Assembly (NCBI RefSeq): GCF_900129385.1
Contig: NZ_FQVO01000007.1
Location: 1-64,000, forward strand
Direction: 5' to 3'
DNA from: Chryseobacterium takakiae
GTDB lineage: Bacteria; Bacteroidota; Bacteroidia; Flavobacteriales; Weeksellaceae
DNA: 64,000 nucleotides
Shown in pieces: positions 43,584 to 55,621 of the stretch. Positions within the stretch are counted from its first letter, which is position 1, and each line of letters opens with the position of its first letter. Position numbers and translations under genes: made by a program. The notes under the pieces were generated by a model that saw only the letters and a list, made by a program, of their open reading frames with translations, did not search any database and was not told the DNA's origin.

Positions 43584-44285
43584 AAAAAAATAACACAACG
43601 CTGCCGCGCGATTCCATCGCGTGGCTTTTTGTTTTTATTTATTTTTATCTTTATCAAAACATACATTGATGAGTAAAAATTATAAATTTCACAATCCTGA
43701 AGGACTGTATTTCGTAAGCTTTGCTGTTGTCGGCTGGCTGGATGTGTTTATAAAAGATGAATATGTGCAGCTGCTGTTGAAAAGTTTAAGATTCTGTCAG
43801 AAGAACAAAGGAATGGAAATACATGCATGGTGTATTATGCCCAATCATGTACATTTGGTTTTCCGAAGTGTGACTGGTCAGAAACCTGAGCTTTTGCTGG
43901 GTGATTTCAAAAGGTTTACCAGCAAGGCTATTGTAGCAGCAATAAAAGAAAACGCAGAAGAACCCAGAAACAAATTCTTATTAAACTTTTTCCTGAAAGA
44001 AGGTTTAAAAACATCCAATGTCAATCAGTATCAATTTTGGAGACATGATAACCATCCAATTGAATTATGGAGCAACTGGGTAATCTGGCAGAAGATTAAC
44101 TATACCCATCAAAATCCTGTGAAAGCTGGTTTGGTAATGCGTGCGGAAGATTACAGATACAGCAGTGCGATAGATTATGCTGATGGGAAAGGGCTTTTGG
44201 AAGATATAGTTGTTTTTAGGATGTTTAATATTTAGGATTATTTATTTCGCGCGATACAATCACGCGGCAGCGGTGTGTTATTTGA
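43584..44285 (+). mobile_element. RAYT transposase gene with flanking inverted REP ends (REPtron)
   Basis: The left end (43584-43625) contains AATAACACAACGCTGCCGCG followed by the hairpin CGCGATTCCATCGCG. The right end (44243-44285) is its near-perfect reverse complement, with the hairpin CGCGATACAATCACGCG. The transposase gene lies between. A further partial direct copy of the left end is at 43551-43580. This is the layout of a REP-associated tyrosine transposase and its own palindromes. Confidence 0.75.
43669..44235 (+). CDS. REP-associated tyrosine transposase (Y1/TnpA-REP family)
   Basis: This 188-residue protein has the HuH nuclease signature: H-x-H in MPNHVHLVFRS near residue 62 and the catalytic Tyr in KINYTHQNPVKAGLV near 145. 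YRYSSAIDYADGKG follows. This order and spacing fit the RAYT group rather than insertion-sequence TnpA proteins. I use the ATG of MSKNYKF; a start 16 codons upstream would lie inside the left REP. It nicks and joins single-stranded DNA at REP hairpins. All key residues are intact, so it may be active. Confidence 0.85.
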   Translation: MSKNYKFHNPEGLYFVSFAVVGWLDVFIKDEYVQLLLKSLRFCQKNKGMEIHAWCIMPNHVHLVFRSVTGQKPELLLGDFKRFTSKAIVAAIKENAEEPRNKFLLNFFLKEGLKTSNVNQYQFWRHDNHPIELWSNWVIWQKINYTHQNPVKAGLVMRAEDYRYSSAIDYADGKGLLEDIVVFRMFNI

Positions 44286-44360
44286 CTAAAGCGCAGATTT
44301 GTGATATTTTACGCTTTTGATTTATATAAAATTCTTAATATATTTTTATATTTATTTCAA

Positions 44361-44387
44361 AACAAAATCCCGAAAAACTTTCGGGAC
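44361..44387 (-). terminator. terminator of the S46 peptidase gene
   Basis: On the minus strand TCCCGAAA pairs with TTTCGGGA around a short loop and is followed by TTTTGTTTT. Confidence 0.8.
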
Positions 44388-44409
44388 TTTGATATTGCTT
44401 TATTAAAAA

Positions 44410-46554
44410 CTATTTCACAATTTTCATTTCATTAATCAGCCATTTGGAATCGGCGAATTTATCAATGATGAAAAGAATGTATTTCGTATCGACCATAATG
44501 TTCCTGCTGAAGCGCGGATCGTAGTTGATGTCACTCATCGTTCCTTCCCACTGTCTGTCAAAATTTAATCCTACAAGATTTCCGTACGCATCAAGCGCCG
44601 GACTTCCGGAGTTTCCTCCCGTTGTATGGTTGGTGGCAGTAAATCCTACGGGAACATCTCCTGTTTTATCTTTATAAACTCCAAAATCTTTCTTGTCATA
44701 AAGATCGATCAGTTTTTTAGGAACGTCAAATTCATAATCTCCCGGAACATATTTCTCCATGACACCGGCTAAATGCGTCTGATAATTGTAGGAAACAGCA
44801 TCTCTTGGTGAAGAACCTTTTACTTTTCCATACGTTACGCGCAGCGTAGAATTGGCATCCGGGAAGAATTTTCGGTCTTTATCCGTTGCCATCTGCTGAG
44901 CCATATACGTTTTCTGCAGCGCATCAATTTTTGTCTGGAGAGCAGTAAACTGAGGATCTGCTTTAGTCACATAAGTGTCTCTTAACGCAGTATAAATCTG
45001 GAATACAGGATCTTTTTTCAGGGTTTTGATTAATTTATCCTGATTGGAAAATGCTTTATCAATATCCTTGCTTAAAGAAGCGCCGTTCACCTCACTTCTT
45101 CCTGTGATGATAGAATTTTTAGAGGCATCTTCTATAACCTGAATATTCTGCGCTTCATTTTTATACTTTTCAAATCCTGCAGGTAAGAATTGCGCATCAG
45201 TTTTGTTGGCATACAAAGCCAGCAGTTTTGCCGTAACTTTTGCATCAAGTTCCGCATTGTAATCTTTATAGAAAGAAGTTAACCTGTTTTTTAAAGCCAC
45301 TGCACCTTTCTCATCCATTCTTCCTGCTTCCACGGCAGCGATATAATTGTAATATAGATTGGCAAGCATCAGCGTTTCTGCATTTCTGATGGTTTCAGAA
45401 TAATAAGCGTTGTTTAATGCATAAGGAGCCTGATCGTTATATAATTTGTTTAATTGGTCTAAAGTACTTTTAATCTCATTATTTTTAGCGACTAAAGAGG
45501 CTTCATACTTTGCTTTTTTCTCTACCGCATTTGATTTTTTCAAACCTTCCACCTCGCCGATCCACTTTTTCCAGTAATTGGCTACGGATGCATATTTTGA
45601 AGCATACTGAATCCTTGTGGCATCATCAGTACGCATTTTTTCATCTAATGTTTTCAACGCAACATCTCTCACCGCAATTCTTGCCGGATCAATTTCTTTC
45701 ATGATTTTTTCAACAGCAATAGCCGGAAGATATTCCGTGGTTCTTCCCGGGAAACCGAAAACGAAGGTGAAATCATTTTCATTTTTGTCTTTGATGGAAA
45801 CCGGAAGATAATGTTTAGGCACGTAAGGAACGTTATCTTTGGAATATTCTGCCGGTTTGTTGTTTTTATCGGCATAAATTCTGAACATTGAGAAATCTCC
45901 CGTATGTCTCGGCCAAACCCAGTTGTCGGTATCGGATCCGAATTTCCCGATGCTTTGCGGTGGAGCGCCTACCAGACGAATATCTTTGTACGTTTCAATG
46001 GTATAGGCATAAAATTTATTCCCATAATACATTGATTTTACAGAAATCGATTGGTACGGCTCAGTTTTCTGAGAGTTTTTGTAAATCTCAATATTTTTGG
46101 CAATCTGCTTAGAAAGTTCAGGTTCCGTAAGATTGTCTGTTCCCTGAAGAATCTGGCCGGTAACTTCTTTGATATCAACAATAAAATCAACAGTTACACC
46201 GGGATTAGGAAGCTCACCTTCGGTATTTTTAGCCCAAAAACCGTTTGATAATAAGTCATTCTGAACCGTTGAATGCGCCTGGATCTGTCCATATCCACAG
46301 TGATGATTGGTAAGCAGAAGGCCCTTTGGAGAAATAATTTCTGCTGTACACCCGCCGTTGAACTGTACCACGGCATCCTTAATGCTTGCTTTTTGAGGGT
46401 TGAAGATGTCTTTTGCAGAGATTTTCATTCCCAGATCTTTCATTTCCTTTTCATTCAGCTCTGTCGGGATCCACATTCCTCCGTATTGCTGTGCAAATGT
46501 CATAACAGCCGGCAAAAGAAATACGGATAAAAGTATCTTTTTCGTCATAATCAA
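44410..46554 (-). CDS. S46-family dipeptidyl-peptidase (DPP7/DPP11-like)
   Basis: This 714-residue protein has a Sec signal peptide (about 1-22, LLSVFLLPAVMTFAQ). The serine-protease triad can be placed at His in LTNHHCGYGQIQ (near 85), an Asp in between (possibly TDNWVWPRHTGDFSMF, near 230), and Ser in TTGGNSGSPALDAYGN (near 650). S46 enzymes release dipeptides from the N-terminus of peptides in the periplasm. Specificity (hydrophobic for DPP7, acidic for DPP11) depends on one residue I cannot place with certainty. It forms a single-gene unit with its own terminator. Confidence 0.92.
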   Translation of the reverse strand: MIMTKKILLSVFLLPAVMTFAQQYGGMWIPTELNEKEMKDLGMKISAKDIFNPQKASIKDAVVQFNGGCTAEIISPKGLLLTNHHCGYGQIQAHSTVQNDLLSNGFWAKNTEGELPNPGVTVDFIVDIKEVTGQILQGTDNLTEPELSKQIAKNIEIYKNSQKTEPYQSISVKSMYYGNKFYAYTIETYKDIRLVGAPPQSIGKFGSDTDNWVWPRHTGDFSMFRIYADKNNKPAEYSKDNVPYVPKHYLPVSIKDKNENDFTFVFGFPGRTTEYLPAIAVEKIMKEIDPARIAVRDVALKTLDEKMRTDDATRIQYASKYASVANYWKKWIGEVEGLKKSNAVEKKAKYEASLVAKNNEIKSTLDQLNKLYNDQAPYALNNAYYSETIRNAETLMLANLYYNYIAAVEAGRMDEKGAVALKNRLTSFYKDYNAELDAKVTAKLLALYANKTDAQFLPAGFEKYKNEAQNIQVIEDASKNSIITGRSEVNGASLSKDIDKAFSNQDKLIKTLKKDPVFQIYTALRDTYVTKADPQFTALQTKIDALQKTYMAQQMATDKDRKFFPDANSTLRVTYGKVKGSSPRDAVSYNYQTHLAGVMEKYVPGDYEFDVPKKLIDLYDKKDFGVYKDKTGDVPVGFTATNHTTGGNSGSPALDAYGNLVGLNFDRQWEGTMSDINYDPRFSRNIMVDTKYILFIIDKFADSKWLINEMKIVK

Positions 46555-47076
46555 AATTTTGCTCCAATTTACGAAGAAAATACGAGTTTGAAATTTTGGG
46601 GTATATTGACTAATTTATTATTGGAAATCAATAATTTATACTTTTCATATGTTAAGTTTAATTATATCGCTTATTGTGAGAAGACTGAAAATTTTCACTA
46701 AAATATTTAAAATTGAGAAAAAAATACACTGCTTTTTTATGCAATCTAAATTTAACCGTAAAAGAGCCTTAAGATACTATTAGAGGTTTCATAGAGTAAT
46801 AAAAAGCTTTTATAGCTTTGACTCCGTCGAAACTTTGGTTTGCGGTAAAAATATCCCACGGATTGCACAGATTTTCACAGAGATATTAACATATGAGTCA
46901 CAGAAGAACTTTTTAAAATAATGAAAAAAAAAATTTTAGAACATATTAGATAAAATCAAAGATTTTTTAAAAACTACTGTGTTCTAAAATAATCGTAAAG
47001 CTTTATCTTTTAATCTAATATGACTTATGTGTTTTAAAATTTTGTTGAACTTTGCGGTTAAATAAAAGATTCATTA
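46555..47076. other. intergenic stretch without recognised gene
   Basis: This AT-rich region has two loosely similar words, ACTTTGGTTTGCGGTAAAA (46831-46849) and ACTTTGCGGTTAAATAAAA near 47050. Phrases such as CACGGATTGCACAGATTTTC look like degraded dispersed repeats. No open frame with coding character is seen. Confidence 0.6.
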
Positions 47077-47721
47077 CTAAAACTGATAGGCGATAATGCG
47101 ATCATCCTCCATCAGGCTTTTCATTAAAGCTTCATGATAAACGTTTTTGCCGGTAATAATCCATGAGGTGGAAAGATTTCCCTGGGTATATTGCTGTTTT
47201 GAAATGGAATATTTCAGGTGATGCTTTCTGAAAAGTTCTTCACAGTAAGGTATGTCGTGATAATTGATAACGGCAATTTTGTATTCCCTGATTTTATGTT
47301 CTCGGTCAATCAGCTTTTCGAAGCTGTTGAGAGAACTGAGAATCAGCAGGACTAAAACGGTTCCCAAAACGGCAAGATAAACGTATCCCGATCCGACTGC
47401 CATCCCGATGGATGCTGTTGCCCATATTGTGGTAGCTGTGGTAATTCCGTCTATTTTATTATCTCCTTTAAAAATAACTCCTGCTCCCAGAAAGCCGATT
47501 CCTGTAATGATATTGGCAGCGATACGGTCCGGATCATCGACACCTATTTTTATGGAAAGAATGGTAAACAGGCAGGACCCGAAACAGATCAGAATGAAAG
47601 TCCGCAATCCGGCAGATTTGTTGCGGTATTCACGTTCTGCACCAATCATTATTCCAAGAACCACTGAAATAAAAATCAGCAGCAATTCATTCTGGATGGA
47701 GTGATCTTTTAGAAATTCCAT
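47077..47721 (-). CDS. MgtC/SapB-family membrane protein
   Basis: This 214-residue protein has the MgtC/SapB membrane domain with four to five helices and the signature SVVLGIMIGAEREYRNKSAGLRT, then GIGFLGAGVIFKGDNKIDGITTATTIWATASIGMAVG. A C-terminal cytoplasmic domain of about 70 residues follows (IAVINYHDIPYCEELFRKHHL). MgtC relatives are linked to survival at low magnesium and to control of the F-type ATPase in pathogens. The function in free-living Bacteroidota is not established. It is monocistronic. Confidence 0.88.
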   Translation of the reverse strand: MEFLKDHSIQNELLLIFISVVLGIMIGAEREYRNKSAGLRTFILICFGSCLFTILSIKIGVDDPDRIAANIITGIGFLGAGVIFKGDNKIDGITTATTIWATASIGMAVGSGYVYLAVLGTVLVLLILSSLNSFEKLIDREHKIREYKIAVINYHDIPYCEELFRKHHLKYSISKQQYTQGNLSTSWIITGKNVYHEALMKSLMEDDRIIAYQF

Positions 47722-47803
47722 GCGTAATAATTTTAATAGCCAGAATAAATTTAAATAAAATCTTTTTTACAGAATATGAATGAAATCAGTTTTTAGCAAT
47801 ATC

Positions 47804-47828
47804 AAAAAAAGCTGCCCGAAGACAGCTT
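47804..47828 (-). terminator. terminator of ligA
   Basis: On the minus strand AAGCTGTC pairs with GGCAGCTT around a TTCG-type loop, followed by seven T residues. Confidence 0.85.
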
Positions 47829-47835
47829 TAATAAT

Positions 47836-49902
<2,067 letters not shown>

Positions 49903-50037
49903 TTAGAATTAATATTAATTTTATATTCGATGTAAAGCATTATCACAAATGTCTTTCTAAATTTGTTCGTTCATTTTTCCGCTTTTCTTTTAATGATAAG
50001 ATTGGCGGAATTTCAATAAAGAATAATTATTTGTATT

Positions 50038-50778
50038 ATGAAAAAAGTTATCTTAGGGTTAGCAGTTATAAGCACCGTTTTCATGAAGGCACAAACCCGG
50101 ATTATCGCACACAGAGGCTATTGGCAGACGCAGCCGCCGACCACGGAAAATTCTCTGAAATCACTAGAAAATGCTCAGAATCTAAAAATTTATGGTTCCG
50201 AATTCGATGTTCGTATGACCAAAGATGGCGTCCTGGTTGTAAACCATGATGAGCATCATGCAAAAATGGAGATTTCCGAAACGGATTTTAAAGAGCTTAA
50301 AAAAGTAAAGCTTTCCAATGATGAGCCTTTTCCTACATTAAAAGATTATCTGAAGCAGGGAAAAAAAGATAAAGCTCTGAAGCTTATTGTTGAAATAAAA
50401 CCAGATAAAACAAAAGAAAAGGAAGATGAGCTTACGGCAAAGACCATCAAAATGATTAAAGATATGAAGCTGGATGAACAGTGTGAGTTTATTTCCTTCA
50501 GTCTGAATATCTGTAAAGAAATTAAAAAGCTGGAACCAAAGTTCAAAGTTCAGTATTTGAAAGGGGAGCTTTCTCCACAACAGGTTAAAGACGAAGGGCT
50601 CGATGGAATCGATTACCATTACAGTGTTTTCCAGAAAAATCCAACATGGATCACTGAAGCAAAAGCATTAGGATTGATCACCAATGCGTGGACGGTAAAT
50701 GATGTTACGATTTCAGATGAGCTTAAAAAACAGGGAATCGGGTTTATTACGACTAATATTCCGGATCAGCTAAAATAA
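50038..50778 (+). CDS. glycerophosphodiester phosphodiesterase family protein, exported
   Basis: This 246-residue protein has a signal peptide ending MKAQ (about residue 19). The GDPD active-site pattern follows: IIAHRG (His25, Arg26, Gly27), the metal-binding pair in YGSEFDVRMTKDG and the second His in VVNHDEHH. It is expected in the periplasm, hydrolysing glycerophosphodiesters from lipids to glycerol-3-phosphate and an alcohol. It precedes a SusC/SusD/phosphoesterase operon but has its own terminator, so any link in phosphorus scavenging is inferred. Confidence 0.9.
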   Translation: MKKVILGLAVISTVFMKAQTRIIAHRGYWQTQPPTTENSLKSLENAQNLKIYGSEFDVRMTKDGVLVVNHDEHHAKMEISETDFKELKKVKLSNDEPFPTLKDYLKQGKKDKALKLIVEIKPDKTKEKEDELTAKTIKMIKDMKLDEQCEFISFSLNICKEIKKLEPKFKVQYLKGELSPQQVKDEGLDGIDYHYSVFQKNPTWITEAKALGLITNAWTVNDVTISDELKKQGIGFITTNIPDQLK

Positions 50779-50802
50779 ATTAGCTTAAATTAAGTAATGA
50801 AA

Positions 50803-50830
50803 AGTCTGTCTCCTGAGGCAGGCTTTTTTA
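50803..50830 (+). terminator. terminator of the glycerophosphodiesterase gene
   Basis: AGTCTGTC (50803-50810) pairs with GGCAGGCT (50817-50824) including two G-T pairs, followed by six T residues. Confidence 0.8.
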
Positions 50831-50967
50831 TTGCTGTTTTATACATAAATTATGAATAATTCAGTATTTATGGTAGGTATATGGTATTTGTTATTTTCTC
50901 AGGAAAAGACAATAAAGATAGGCAATTGTGTAAGAAAAAGAGCATTAAAAATCCTTAATAAATTTAA

Positions 50968-50982
50968 ATGGTTGTGAACCAT
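50968..50982. promoter_or_regulatory. palindrome upstream of the SusC-like gene
   Basis: ATGGTTGTGAACCAT is a perfect 6-3-6 inverted repeat about 100 bases upstream of the -7 box at 51081. It could be an operator for the SusCD operon. It occurs once in this upstream region. Confidence 0.35.
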
Positions 50983-51080
50983 GATGGTATATATATTCGT
51001 TAATCATAAATTAATATAGTGTTTAATAATCCTTTAATAAATGTTAAAATCAAGTTAAAACCTTAACCATAATGTCGGAC

Positions 51081-51088
51081 TAATTTTG
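51081..51088 (+). promoter_or_regulatory. -7 box of the SusCD operon
   Basis: TAATTTTG matches TAnnTTTG and lies 17 bases before the start of the SusC-like gene. Confidence 0.65.
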
Positions 51089-51104
51089 CGCAAACAAAAA
51101 GGAT

Positions 51105-54080
51105 ATGCGTAAAGAGAGACAAAAAGTACTGATATTATCACTATTAGGATTGGTCAGTGTAAATGCGATGGCCCAGCAAAAAGCAAAACGGGATACGATT
51201 AAAAGTATCGACGAAGTTGTGGTAACAGCATTGGGTATCAAAAGACAGGACAGATCTTTGGGATATGTTGCGGAAACCATTAAATCTGATGAAATACTAA
51301 AAACTCAGAACAATAACTGGTCGCAGGCACTGGAAGGTAAGGTGGCAGGTCTTAAAATACAAACAGCCGGAGCAGGGCCCCTTGGAAGTTCCATTATCAA
51401 ATTAAGGGGGGATATCTCCATGAACCCTGATCAGAACAATGCTCTTATTGTAGTAGACGGCGTTCCTCTGAACAACAATACTACAGGAACCGGATTCTCA
51501 GCATACGGTGCGGGAGCCAAGGCAGATTTACCTATTGATTACGGAAACGGGATCAATACCATTAATCCAGATGATATCGAATCTATTACTGTTCTCAAAG
51601 GATCTACAGCATCGGCCTTATATGGCTCAAGAGGAGCAGGTGGTGCGATCATGATTACCACAAAATCCGGAAAAAGCAAAAAAGGAAAAGTTCAGATCAG
51701 CTTAAATTCATATTCTAGTTATGATACAGTGCTGAAATGGCCGGATTATCAATATGAATATGGACAGGGAACGCTTCAGAAAGACACGCAGGGCAACTTT
51801 TTCTATTCGTACGGAGCTTCTGCAGACGGAATCAATACAGGTTCTACCAGCAGCGCGTACGGGCCGAAATTCGCCGGTCAGTATTATTTCCAGTATGACC
51901 CGGATCTGGAAGGGCAAAGTGCCGAAAGAAAACTCTGGCAGCCTTACAAAGATAATATCAAAGGGTTCTGGGAAACGGGAACTACCTTTTCAAACAATAT
52001 TTCGGTAGAAGCTTCTAATGAAAACACATCGTTCAGGTCATCTTTAACCTATTTGAAAAATGAATGGATGATGCCAAATACCGGTTTCGACAGATTTAAT
52101 GCTGCTTTTTCAGTAGACCATAAGCTGAATCAGAAATTAAAGATGGGGATCAAGTTAAACTACAGTAAAACAAAAAGTGACAATCTTCCCGCTACCGGTT
52201 ACAGCAACCAGTCGATCTCCTATTTTATGATTTTCCAGAATCCGAATGTTGATCTTTCCTGGTACAGACCAATCTGGAAAAAAGGCAAAGAGCAGGTTGA
52301 CCAGATCCATCCGTTCAGCTCATTTATTGATAATCCTTACCTCATCGCTTATGAAATGCTGAATGGAGTCGATAAAAATTTTCTTACGGGAAATGTAAAC
52401 CTCAACTATAAAATCACCAAAAACTTAGATGTAATGGTACGATCCGGTATGGAGTTGAACAACGAGCTTCGTACCCAGAAAAGACCGTGGAGTTCTGCCA
52501 ATTACCTACAGGGAATGTACAGGGAGCAGCACATCAGATTAATGGACTTGAATAATGATGTTTTATTCACCTACAGAAATTCATTTGGTGAATTCGATTT
52601 CAGCGCATCTGCCGGAGGAAACATCCGTTATACGGAATACACAATGAATGATTATATTGCGGAAGGTCTTCTGAAACCGGGAGTTTACACGCTTCCGAAC
52701 GGTATTTCAACCATTTCAAAATTTGCAAGACCGAATGATAAGCAGGTCAACAGTGCTTATGCTTTGGCAACATTAAGCTACAAAAACAAAATATTCCTGG
52801 ATCTTACCGCAAGAAACGACTGGAGCAGCACCCTGCCGAAAGAAAACCGTTCTTATTTCTACCCGTCGGCCGCAACATCGTTTATTCTTTCAGATATTTT
52901 CAATCTGTCGTCAGATCTTTTCAATTACTGGAAATTAAGAGCATCCTGGTCTAAAGTAGGAAATGATACGGATCCTTATCAGCTTATCAAATATTACAAC
53001 AACAGTGATTTTGTAGGATCTGTGGAGTCTCCGTCCTTATACCCGAATCCGAATTTAAGACCGAATATGATCACCAATATTGAAGGCGGGATGGATTTTA
53101 CCATTCTTAAAAACAGAATCAATTATACCATTACGGCGTATCAGAATAACTCTAAAGACCAGATTATCAGGATTCCTACTTTATGGGAAACAGGGTACAG
53201 TACTAAAGTAATCAATGCCGGTGAAGTGAGAAACAGGGGTCTTGAAATGACATTAAATGCGTATGCCGTGAAAAACAAAAAATTCTCATGGAGTATTAAC
53301 GCCAACTGGTCGATGAACAGAAACAAAATTCTCTCGCTGCCTGAAGAATTCAACGGAGAGCCTTACACCATGGGAAGTGTGGGAGGAGTGGTTTACTTTA
53401 ATGCTTTTGTAGGAGGTTCATTAGGAGATATGTATGGTTACGGACTGATGTATTCTCCGGACGGACAGGTTATTTACAATGCTACGGACGGTCTTACCGC
53501 GAAACCAACCCAGATGAAAAAAATTGGTAACGCATATCCGAAATGGAGAGCGGGAATCCAGAATGAATTCAGGTATAAAGGAATTACCGTAAGTTTCTCA
53601 TTTGACGGACAGTATAAAGGAATGGCTTATTCTCAGTCACACCACAAAATGACAGAACAGGGAAAACTACAACACACTTTATTCGGAAGAGAAAATCCTG
53701 GAGGAATGATTGTAGGGGAAGGGGTAGTACAGAATGCAGACGGATCATTCTCTCCGAACACAAAACCCATTTTACTTTCAGCATATTATGCCGATTATTA
53801 CAGAAGAGCCAATGTTGAGACGAATACTTTCGATACCTCATTCATCAAACTCAGAGATGCAAGAATTGCTTACACATTCTCTAAAAATGTTACCGATCAG
53901 CTCAAAATAACCGAGCTTACCCTGGCGGTTTTCGGAAGAAATCTGTGGATGTGGACAAAATTCCCATTATTTGATCCCGAAGCGGCAACGCTGAATGACA
54001 ATCAGATCACGCCGGGTGTGGAAATGGGACAATTGCCTACAGCAAGAACGGTAGGTATCCAGCTTAATGTTAAATTTTAA
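51105..54080 (+). CDS. SusC/RagA-family TonB-linked outer membrane transporter
   Basis: This 991-residue protein has a signal peptide (SLLGLVSVNAMAQ), then directly IDEVVVTALGIKRQDRSLGY, the start of the plug domain. The plug carries PDDIESITVLKGSTASALYGSRGAGGAIMITTKSG. A beta-barrel with a C-terminal strand ending in NVKF follows. The carboxypeptidase-regulatory-like domain that usually precedes the plug in SusC proteins is missing. It imports a ligand captured by the SusD-like partner, using TonB energy. It heads a three-gene operon with SusD and a phosphoesterase, suggesting a phosphorylated substrate. The substrate itself is unknown. Confidence 0.92.
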   Translation: MRKERQKVLILSLLGLVSVNAMAQQKAKRDTIKSIDEVVVTALGIKRQDRSLGYVAETIKSDEILKTQNNNWSQALEGKVAGLKIQTAGAGPLGSSIIKLRGDISMNPDQNNALIVVDGVPLNNNTTGTGFSAYGAGAKADLPIDYGNGINTINPDDIESITVLKGSTASALYGSRGAGGAIMITTKSGKSKKGKVQISLNSYSSYDTVLKWPDYQYEYGQGTLQKDTQGNFFYSYGASADGINTGSTSSAYGPKFAGQYYFQYDPDLEGQSAERKLWQPYKDNIKGFWETGTTFSNNISVEASNENTSFRSSLTYLKNEWMMPNTGFDRFNAAFSVDHKLNQKLKMGIKLNYSKTKSDNLPATGYSNQSISYFMIFQNPNVDLSWYRPIWKKGKEQVDQIHPFSSFIDNPYLIAYEMLNGVDKNFLTGNVNLNYKITKNLDVMVRSGMELNNELRTQKRPWSSANYLQGMYREQHIRLMDLNNDVLFTYRNSFGEFDFSASAGGNIRYTEYTMNDYIAEGLLKPGVYTLPNGISTISKFARPNDKQVNSAYALATLSYKNKIFLDLTARNDWSSTLPKENRSYFYPSAATSFILSDIFNLSSDLFNYWKLRASWSKVGNDTDPYQLIKYYNNSDFVGSVESPSLYPNPNLRPNMITNIEGGMDFTILKNRINYTITAYQNNSKDQIIRIPTLWETGYSTKVINAGEVRNRGLEMTLNAYAVKNKKFSWSINANWSMNRNKILSLPEEFNGEPYTMGSVGGVVYFNAFVGGSLGDMYGYGLMYSPDGQVIYNATDGLTAKPTQMKKIGNAYPKWRAGIQNEFRYKGITVSFSFDGQYKGMAYSQSHHKMTEQGKLQHTLFGRENPGGMIVGEGVVQNADGSFSPNTKPILLSAYYADYYRRANVETNTFDTSFIKLRDARIAYTFSKNVTDQLKITELTLAVFGRNLWMWTKFPLFDPEAATLNDNQITPGVEMGQLPTARTVGIQLNVKF

Positions 54081-54091
54081 AATCTGAAAAC

Positions 54092-55546
54092 ATGAAAAAA
54101 TTACTTGTAAATACATTATTAATTGCAGCCATCGGTTCTGTTCCGGTAGCATGCAGCAGAAGCCTTGATGAGGTAAACACCGACAACAGCAGAATCAGTG
54201 AGCCTGCAGCATCAAAATTACTTGTTCCTATCGAATATAATATGTCTGCTGTTAATTATATGAGAGCCAATGATTTTACATTCGATCTGATGCAGGTCTC
54301 TCTGGACTTTCCAAATGAAGGAAATACGCTCAGCAGGTATAATATTACCGAAAATACAGGAGCAGGATTCTGGAACAACAGCTATAAGTGGCTAAAACAG
54401 GTTAAAGACATGAGAATGGCTGCTGAAAAAGATAATGATCCGAATTACGTTGCCATTGCAATGGTTCTTAATGCATGGATCTATTCTAATCTAACAGACA
54501 CGTATGGTGATGTTCCGTTTTCCGAAGCTTCCAGCCAGGATGAAGGCAATTCACAGCCAAAGTTTGATAAGCAGAAAGATATTTATGTAAAACTGCTGGA
54601 TGAGTTAAAAACGGCAAATTCACTTTTCGTTACTACAAAATCGCTTACCGGTCCTGATATTTTCTACAAAGCGGAAAGCGACGTCAACGGAATCATAAAC
54701 TGGAAAAAATTCTGCAATTCACTTTCATTACGTCTGTTAACAAGGATTTTAAGCAAAAATGGGGAGGTGAATGTTAATGAAAGAATTCAGGAAATCATCA
54801 GCGATCCTGTTAAATATCCTATTTTCCAGAATAATTCAGAAACAGCAAAGGTTAATGTCACGGGAGTGGCGCCGCTTCTTCCTCCGATTGCAAGGCCGCA
54901 GGATTTTACCACCGGTAGGGCAGCTTCAGAGTTTTTTGTAGAAACCCTGAAAGCGAATAACGACCCGAGAATGGCCATGTTTTTCGGGCAGGCTAAAAGT
55001 ATTCCCGGAAATGCAAACATCGGCTACAAAGGTGCCCCGTCCGGATATGCTTACGGTACCGTTTTCAACTACCAGCCTTCCAATATGAACCAGAATCTTT
55101 CAAAAGCGCCGTTGAATATTTTGGTATATCCTTATGCTGAGCTGCAGTTTACCCTTGCCGAACTGGCTTTTAAAGGAGTTATTCCGGGAAATGCGCAGAC
55201 GTATTATGAAAACGGGGTTAAGGCAGCCATTGAACAGTGGGGAGCAACTGTACCTGCCAATTATTTCACCAACCCGAATGTTGCTTATAACGGAACATTG
55301 GAAAGAATCCTTCTTCAGAAATATGTTGCTTTGTTCTTTGTAGATCAGCAGCAGTGGTTCGAGAAAAGAAGAACAGGATTCCCGGTACTTCCAAACAACG
55401 GAGGATTGCTTAACAACGGTGTTCTGCCTTCAAGATTGATGTATCCGCCAAATCCAAGGGTATTGAATACGGCCAATTACCAGTCGGCAGTTCAACAGAT
55501 GGGCGGAGACAATATCAACGTTAAAGTATGGTGGAATAAACCATAA
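54092..55546 (+). CDS. SusD/RagB-family nutrient-binding lipoprotein
   Basis: This 484-residue lipoprotein has a signal with GSVPVACSRSLDEVN, lipidated Cys near residue 21. The helical repeats follow the SusD-like type 2 pattern (VLNAWIYSNLTDTYGDVPFSEA, YAELQFTLAELAFKG, LLQKYVALFFVDQQQWFEKRRTG). It caps the SusC barrel at the cell surface and binds the ligand. It starts 11 bases after the SusC stop, so they are co-expressed. Confidence 0.92.
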   Translation: MKKLLVNTLLIAAIGSVPVACSRSLDEVNTDNSRISEPAASKLLVPIEYNMSAVNYMRANDFTFDLMQVSLDFPNEGNTLSRYNITENTGAGFWNNSYKWLKQVKDMRMAAEKDNDPNYVAIAMVLNAWIYSNLTDTYGDVPFSEASSQDEGNSQPKFDKQKDIYVKLLDELKTANSLFVTTKSLTGPDIFYKAESDVNGIINWKKFCNSLSLRLLTRILSKNGEVNVNERIQEIISDPVKYPIFQNNSETAKVNVTGVAPLLPPIARPQDFTTGRAASEFFVETLKANNDPRMAMFFGQAKSIPGNANIGYKGAPSGYAYGTVFNYQPSNMNQNLSKAPLNILVYPYAELQFTLAELAFKGVIPGNAQTYYENGVKAAIEQWGATVPANYFTNPNVAYNGTLERILLQKYVALFFVDQQQWFEKRRTGFPVLPNNGGLLNNGVLPSRLMYPPNPRVLNTANYQSAVQQMGGDNINVKVWWNKP

Positions 55547-55621
55547 GCTTATCAGTAGGGGTTTTTTAGAAAAAATAGTCAAATTGGCTTCAGCCAAAAC
55601 TTACATTTAAATATCAATCAA

